From positions 72,512,076 to 72,576,075 of the forward strand of contig NC_092091.1 in the NCBI RefSeq assembly GCF_045679555.1: a stretch of 64,000 nt of DNA. Direction: 5' to 3'. The stretch comes from Salvelinus alpinus (taxonomy: Eukaryota > Chordata > Actinopteri > Salmoniformes > Salmonidae). How positions within the stretch are numbered: the first letter of the stretch is position 1; the number at the start of each line of letters is the position of its first letter. A model generated the notes under the pieces. It did not search any database, was not told where the DNA came from, and saw only the letters and a program-made list of their open reading frames with translations. Positions 59,620 to 64,000 of the stretch are shown piece after piece. Made by a program: the position numbers and the translations under genes.

Positions 59620-60465
59620 CACCATTTGTTTTTCTAGTTTTCAAGTTCCAAACATGAACTCACAACTTCTGACCAACCCTGAAAAGGCCACCAGGGATCA
59701 CAAACCAATCAGACTTTGCATTTTGTAATGTCATAGGCAGACCAATTCTCATGGGGCTGCCATTTGAAAGGAAACACTTTGAAGTTTGTGGAAATGTGAA
59801 AGGAATGTAGGAGAATATAACACAATAGATCTGGTAAAAGGTAGTACAAATTTTTGGGGTCTTTTTTTTGTACCATCATCTTTGAAATGCAAGAGAAAGG
59901 CCATAATGTATTATTCCAGACCAGGTGCAATTTAGATTTTGGCCTCTAGATGGCAGCAGTGTATGTGCAAAGTTTCCGACTGATCCAATGAACCATTGCA
60001 TTTCTGTTCAAAATGTTGTATCAAGACTGCCCAAATGTGCCTAATTTGTTTATTAATAAGTTTTCATGTTCAAAACTGTGCACTCTCTCTCACAGCAGTT
60101 AGCCTAGTGGTTAGAGCGTTGGACTAGTAACCGAAAGGTTACAAGATCGAAACCCTGAGCCGACAAGGTAAAAATCTGTCGTTCTGTCCCTGAACAAGGC
60201 AGTTAACCCACTGTTCCTAGGCCGTCATTGAAAATAAGAATTTGTTCTTAACTGACTTGCCTAGTTAAATAAAGGTTAAAAAAATAAACAATAGCATGGT
60301 ATTCTTTCACTGTAATATCTACTGTAAATTGGACCGTGCAATTAGATTAACAAGAATTTAAGCTGTCTGCCAATATCAGATATTTCTATGTCCTTGTTAC
60401 TTACAACCTCATGCTAATCGCATTAGCCTACGTTAGCTCAGCCGTCCCGCAGGGGACCCACCAAT
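59620..60465. repeat. interspersed repeat split by an HpaI SINE
   Basis: I recall the sequence around ggcctctagatggcagcagt and gttcaaaactgtgcactctc as continuing directly with acaatagcatggtattcttt in an abundant salmonid repeat. Here the two parts are separated by the SINE at 60094-60286. Class not assigned. Confidence 0.45.
60094..60286 (+). mobile_element. HpaI SINE (tRNA-derived)
   Basis: Head agcctagtggttagagcgtt followed by ggactagtaaccgaaaggtt (tRNA-like, with the polymerase III A and B box positions). Body ctgtcgttctgtccctgaac and cactgttcctaggccgtcat. Tail cttgcctagttaaataaagg plus A-rich end. This closely matches the salmonid HpaI family. Confidence 0.92.
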
Positions 60466-60479
60466 CCTGAAGAAGATTT

Positions 60480-60682
60480 ATTAAAGGTTTAAAAAAGCCT
60501 ATAAAGTTTGTAATTTCCACATTAAAATGTCAGACTTGATTTGCCCTAACGAAGAATGCATCAACCCCTACAAAATAAAATTATATTCCACATATTCCAC
60601 ATATTAATTCACATTTCCTGTTGCTGCAGAAATATCTTCCTGCCGTAGCAAATTGGCTCAAATTAAGATCCTACATCTGCAC
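60480..60682. mobile_element. inverted-repeat element (tcaaattaaga terminus), second copy
   Basis: Right end gctcaaattaagatcctaca; interior gcctataaagtttgtaattt, tgttgctgcagaaatatctt. Inverse orientation to 46686-46962. The left terminus is lost. Confidence 0.68.
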
Positions 60683-62398
60683 CGGGACATCTCACCAGGA
60701 CGACCTTCTCTTTCACCTGTAAAGCCATTCGTCAAAAACAGATGGTTTGTTTTAAAGGTGTAAGGCAGACACAACCTCTCCCTTTAACCATCATGGAGCC
60801 TTCCAATGTCTTCACGTCAAAATATTTTCAATTGATGGTGCTGAGAAGAAAGTCTAAAATTCCTCTCTAAAGTCTGTATTTCTACGTTTCCTCCTAGTTT
60901 AGGGAAAGCCCCACCCCCACCAACAATAGGGGACTTTGGAAGGTTGTCGGAGAACGGTGCCAGATGCCCACCCCATTGGATCCCACGGTAGTGTCTCTCA
61001 TTAACGGACACATCGCTCCATGAGCCCTGTGTGCGCTAGCTGCTTAGTGACAGTTAGCCTGCGGCTAGTTTAGGTATTAGATTACAGCCCACCTGTTTTG
61101 TATTTACTTCCTGGCTCATTCTATTACATCCTCCGCGATCACGCCCAGGTCATTAGATTAGGCTAGGGAGCCCTGGACAGTGTCATTAGTTGCAGTGGCT
61201 GGAAGGTATAGGAGAAGAGGTACATACTGGACTCTTAATGAACAAGGTCCATATTTAACAAGCATGCCAAACAGAACTCTTTCCATTGTCTCTATGTGAG
61301 GGGTTTACTGTATACGGCCAGATAGATGCTCTGTTTGGGCTGGTGGGTCTCTTTATGTCTGTCTCGTCACCATCTAGCATCAAAACATGCCCAAGCATTG
61401 TATCAAGGCATGTCAGAGGGCTGGAACACAGGTTGGTTTAGCATCTTTTCTATGCAGCCTTGTCTCAGCCAGGGTGAGGAACCAGAAGCCTTTAGTCAAT
61501 AGTCTACCTCCCTCTGCACTAACCGTCCTGTGTGACTGAAATGAAACACTAATAAGCCATATTCAGAGATGGAGACGACCACAACACCGTGTCTCTGTAG
61601 CCTGTCTAGTGGGAGCCTCACTGGAGGAGGAGGCAGCTCATTGGATCACCTGCTTACTGAATGCAAATGTACTGAATAAGACCAAGATAATTATCAACGA
61701 GAGGAGAGAGAGAGAAAGGAGAGAGAAAGGAGAGTGAGAGGCGTGAAAGGTGAGAAGTTTAAGAGGCTAAGTGCCGAGAGGCAGGTGAATTAGTTTTTTC
61801 CGAGACGTCCTAATTTTGTCTTAATGGACTTCATGGTCATTAAGGAGGCAGTCAGAAGGAAGAACGTCTAACCATCAGCAGTTTGTACTCTCACAATAGT
61901 TAACTACTCCCTGGTTCACCTCTGATGGGGAAAACAAGAAATGACCTACTTTAAATGAAGACAAATCACAAATCAATCTTCGCTGGTCAGGCATGCAGCA
62001 GTCAAGATGTCCTTGATAAGCTAGTTGGAAACATGCCAATCTAAATTTGATGTAAATGACATTTAAATGAGAAATTGTGCGTAGAGTGAAATATATAGGC
62101 CATGTTGTTATTTTATGTCTTAGATGTAGCAAGGTACATACTTGAAGGTCCTCTAGGAAAATCATACTTGTTAAGTATGTAAATATTCTCAGTTTGTTGT
62201 CAGGGTCACTTGCATCTTTGCAGAAATTCATATTCCGTACTGTATAACTTTTCTGATAGTATTGCTGATATATTAACCTTGGCACGTCATGTTTTTTTAT
62301 TTGGCAGGTGTTGTTTTTTCTTTACCAAAGCAGATTATACATGTACATCTGCTTGTCAGTGCACAGATACTGTAGGCTGCTTTATCAGTGTTTAAAAT
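60683..62398. other. unassigned intergenic region
   Basis: No gene, exon or transposon recognised. A GA-rich patch lies at 61700-61745. Confidence 0.5.
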
Positions 62399-62957
62399 TG
62401 TCACGACCTTTCAAGATCGAACCCAGAAGCAGACCAGGACAAGGAGCGTAGGAAGAAGGTGAGTATTTATTTACAGTGAAATGTGAAAAGGTAGATATAT
62501 CCAGATGGCGTAACGGGCAGCGGTGGTGAGTAGATGAGAGGAAATAGGTGAATCCAATGTAGTAGCAGAATCCTCTGTCAACCAGGCGGGAATGGAGTGA
62601 ATGATCCAGGTGAGTAACTGAAGACAAAACAAACGGAGGTAAGTTCAAGGCAAGCAATACGTAAATGAAAACAACAAAACAAATTCTATCCAACTGGAGT
62701 CTGGTACTCAGGCACAACATACTATTCATGGCTAACGATCCGGCAGGGAATGGAAGTCAGGTCAGAGCTTTTGAAGGGTAGAGATGATGATCAGGACAGG
62801 TGTGCAGATTACTGACGGGAAACAGGTGCGGGTGAAACCAATCTCCCAATGAGCTAATTCGCCCGGCAACCAGACAGGGTGCGTTCCAGGACACCTGAAA
62901 CACACTCCAGGACAGACACACAGGCAAACCCAGACTCAGGAAGCGGGATTCGTGACA
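62399..62957 (-). mobile_element. solo LTR with 5-bp target duplication AAAAT
   Basis: The ends are tgtcacgacctttcaagatc and agcgggattcgtgaca. AAAAT flanks both sides (62394-62398 and 62958-62962). A polyadenylation-type tatttattta lies near 62464, which reads as taaataaata on the minus strand, supporting minus orientation. Confidence 0.85.
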
Positions 62958-62962
62958 AAAAT

Positions 62963-63155
62963 AACCAGGTGCATATATACACCGTAAGCCTGCAGTGTTC
63001 ATCTAGCTGCGGTGGCTGACTGAGTTAACATTGTCCTCTAAATCAATGGAGGTAGAAGCCATTGGGGGTGTGTTGGTGCCTCCATGTGCATACATGTGAG
63101 TGATCCACTCTGTCAACAACACTGCCATTTAAACAGGTTTACTCTCACATTAGCT
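62963..63155. other. short unassigned stretch
   Basis: Nothing recognised. Confidence 0.5.
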
Positions 63156-63159
63156 TCCA

Positions 63160-63575
63160 CACTGACATTTTATTATTTAATAACCCTTATTTTAGCAGGT
63201 AAGGTGACTGAGAACAACACATTCTCATTTACAGCAACAACCTGGAGAATAGTTCTAGGGGAGGATGGATGAGCCAATTGGAAGCTGGGGATGATTAGGT
63301 GCCCATGGTATGGATGGTATGAGGGTCAGATTAGGAATTTAGCCAGGACACGCCTACTCTTACGAGAAGTGCCGTGGGATCTTTAGTGACCACATTTAAC
63401 ATCCCATCCAAAAGACAGCACCCTACACAGGGCAATGTCCCCAATCACTGCCCTGGGGCATTGGCCCTACAACACCACTCTCAGCAGCATCTGGTCTCCC
63501 ATCCAGTAACAACCCTGCATAGCTTCAGAGGCAAGGCAGCAGTGAAATGCAGGGTGGTATGCTGCTGGCTTGATA
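63160..63575 (-). mobile_element. 5S rRNA-derived SINE (SINE3 type), minus strand
   Basis: The high end (63488-63572) reads gtctcccatccag, aaccctgcatagcttc and gcagggtggtatgctgctgg, the inverse of 5S rRNA's GCTAAGCAGGGT and GATGGGAGAC regions with its 5' start. The body follows downward (gggcaatgtccccaatcact, agtgccgtgggatctttagt). The 3' tail at 63175-63250 (ttattttagcaggtaaggtg, cacattctcatttacagcaa) resembles the inverted 3' end of the L2-like LINE at 54318-54827. Confidence 0.8.
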
Positions 63576-63591
63576 ACGAAGTGTCTATGTA

Positions 63592-63776
63592 CACTACCTG
63601 TCAAAAGTTTGGACACACCTACTCACTCCAGGGTTTTTCTTTATTTTTTATATTTTCTACATAGTTCATAGTTTTGATGTCTTCACTGTTATTCTACAAT
63701 GTAGAAAATGGTAAAAAAAAATTAAGAAAAACCCTTGAATGAGTAGTAGGTGTGTCCAAACATTTGACTGGTAGTG
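63592..63776. mobile_element. 185-bp Tc1-type miniature element
   Basis: The ends cactacctgtcaaaagtttg and catttgactggtagtg are inverted repeats extended by gacacacctactcact and gagtagtaggtgtgtc. TA flanks both sides (63590-63591 and 63777-63778), the Tc1/mariner target. The interior (tctacatagttcatagtttt, attctacaatgtagaaaatg) is the usual remnant. Non-coding. Confidence 0.88.
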
Positions 63777-63778
63777 TA

Positions 63779-64000
63779 CATCACACCTGGGGCCAAGCTA
63801 AGAGACCACTCTGTCCCTCACCTCTTTCTCTGGTCCTCAGGCTACTGGCAACATACTGTATACCCAAACAACAACATGGCCTGAGGGGTGAAACAGAGAC
63901 ATACAATACAATGAAATTCTGATAATAGGACAGAAAAGCATTTTGCCAGTAAATGCAATTATTGTCCCTGGAAGCTTGCAGAGGCCCTAGAGACACTGAT
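63779..64000. other. unassigned edge of window
   Basis: Nothing recognised. Confidence 0.5.

Noticed and set aside
60094..60170. Functional tRNA gene
   Set aside because: The tRNA-like head continues into the HpaI SINE body and tail; the tRNA fold is degenerate.
63488..63575. 5S rRNA gene on the minus strand
   Set aside because: Only part of 5S is present, with many changes, and it is fused to a SINE body and LINE-like tail.

Overview
The window is vertebrate nuclear DNA, almost certainly from a salmonid fish (Salmo/Oncorhynchus/Salvelinus type). The evidence is the repeat population: a tRNA-derived SINE matching salmonid HpaI, Tc1-like transposons and their short derivatives, several salmonid-type inverted-repeat elements, Gypsy-type solo LTRs, CR1/L2-like LINEs, and long GT/CT microsatellites. 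The species cannot be fixed by eye. There is no bacterial-style gene organisation, operon or CRISPR array.

Only one host gene is recognisable. Two coding exons on the + strand (10731-10821 and 11875-11890) encode the C-terminus of TUSC3, the OST3/OST6-type subunit of the ER oligosaccharyltransferase. They give the last transmembrane helix, the tail motif RSKYHGYPY and the alternative ending SFLIK-stop. A polyadenylation signal lies at 12016-12021. Everything before 10731 is best read as tusc3 intron, dominated by a 22-bp minisatellite (804-5107) and a 33-bp minisatellite (about 5728-9695). The 3' splice site of the first exon, with the first 20 bases of the exon, is present three times in tandem, separated by GT repeats. 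This is the most gene-relevant oddity in the window.

Downstream of tusc3 is a repeat-rich gene desert. In order it holds: a GA-rich minisatellite (12160-15895); a nested stack in which a CR1-like LINE sits inside a Tc1 element next to short inverted-repeat elements (16.0-20.3 kb); a second, unrelated 33-bp minisatellite (20.3-22.2 kb); a 401-bp inverted-repeat element (22.5-22.9 kb); a decayed Tc1 (24-24.9 kb); low-repeat DNA with possible conserved noncoding elements (25-33 kb); a G-run minisatellite abutting a LINE endonuclease fragment (33.1-34.9 kb); two foldback-like loci built from arrays of transposon terminal repeats (36.5-38.5 and 44.2-44.9 kb); LTR elements with 5-bp target duplications (39.3, 48.7, 57.0 and 62.4 kb) plus one with uncertain flanks (35.2 kb); a TTAA-flanked element carrying a shrunken Gypsy copy (48.5-49.7 kb); a composite of LINE fragments (51.5-59.4 kb); and SINEs of tRNA and 5S rRNA origin (60.1 and 63.2 kb).

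Tandem arrays make up about 20 kb, roughly 30 % of the window. The long open reading frames through them follow from repeat length and base composition and are not genes. The main hypothesis from the hunt is that transposon termini repeatedly seeded minisatellites here, giving foldback-like structures with opposed arrays or with arms homologous to the internal repeat.
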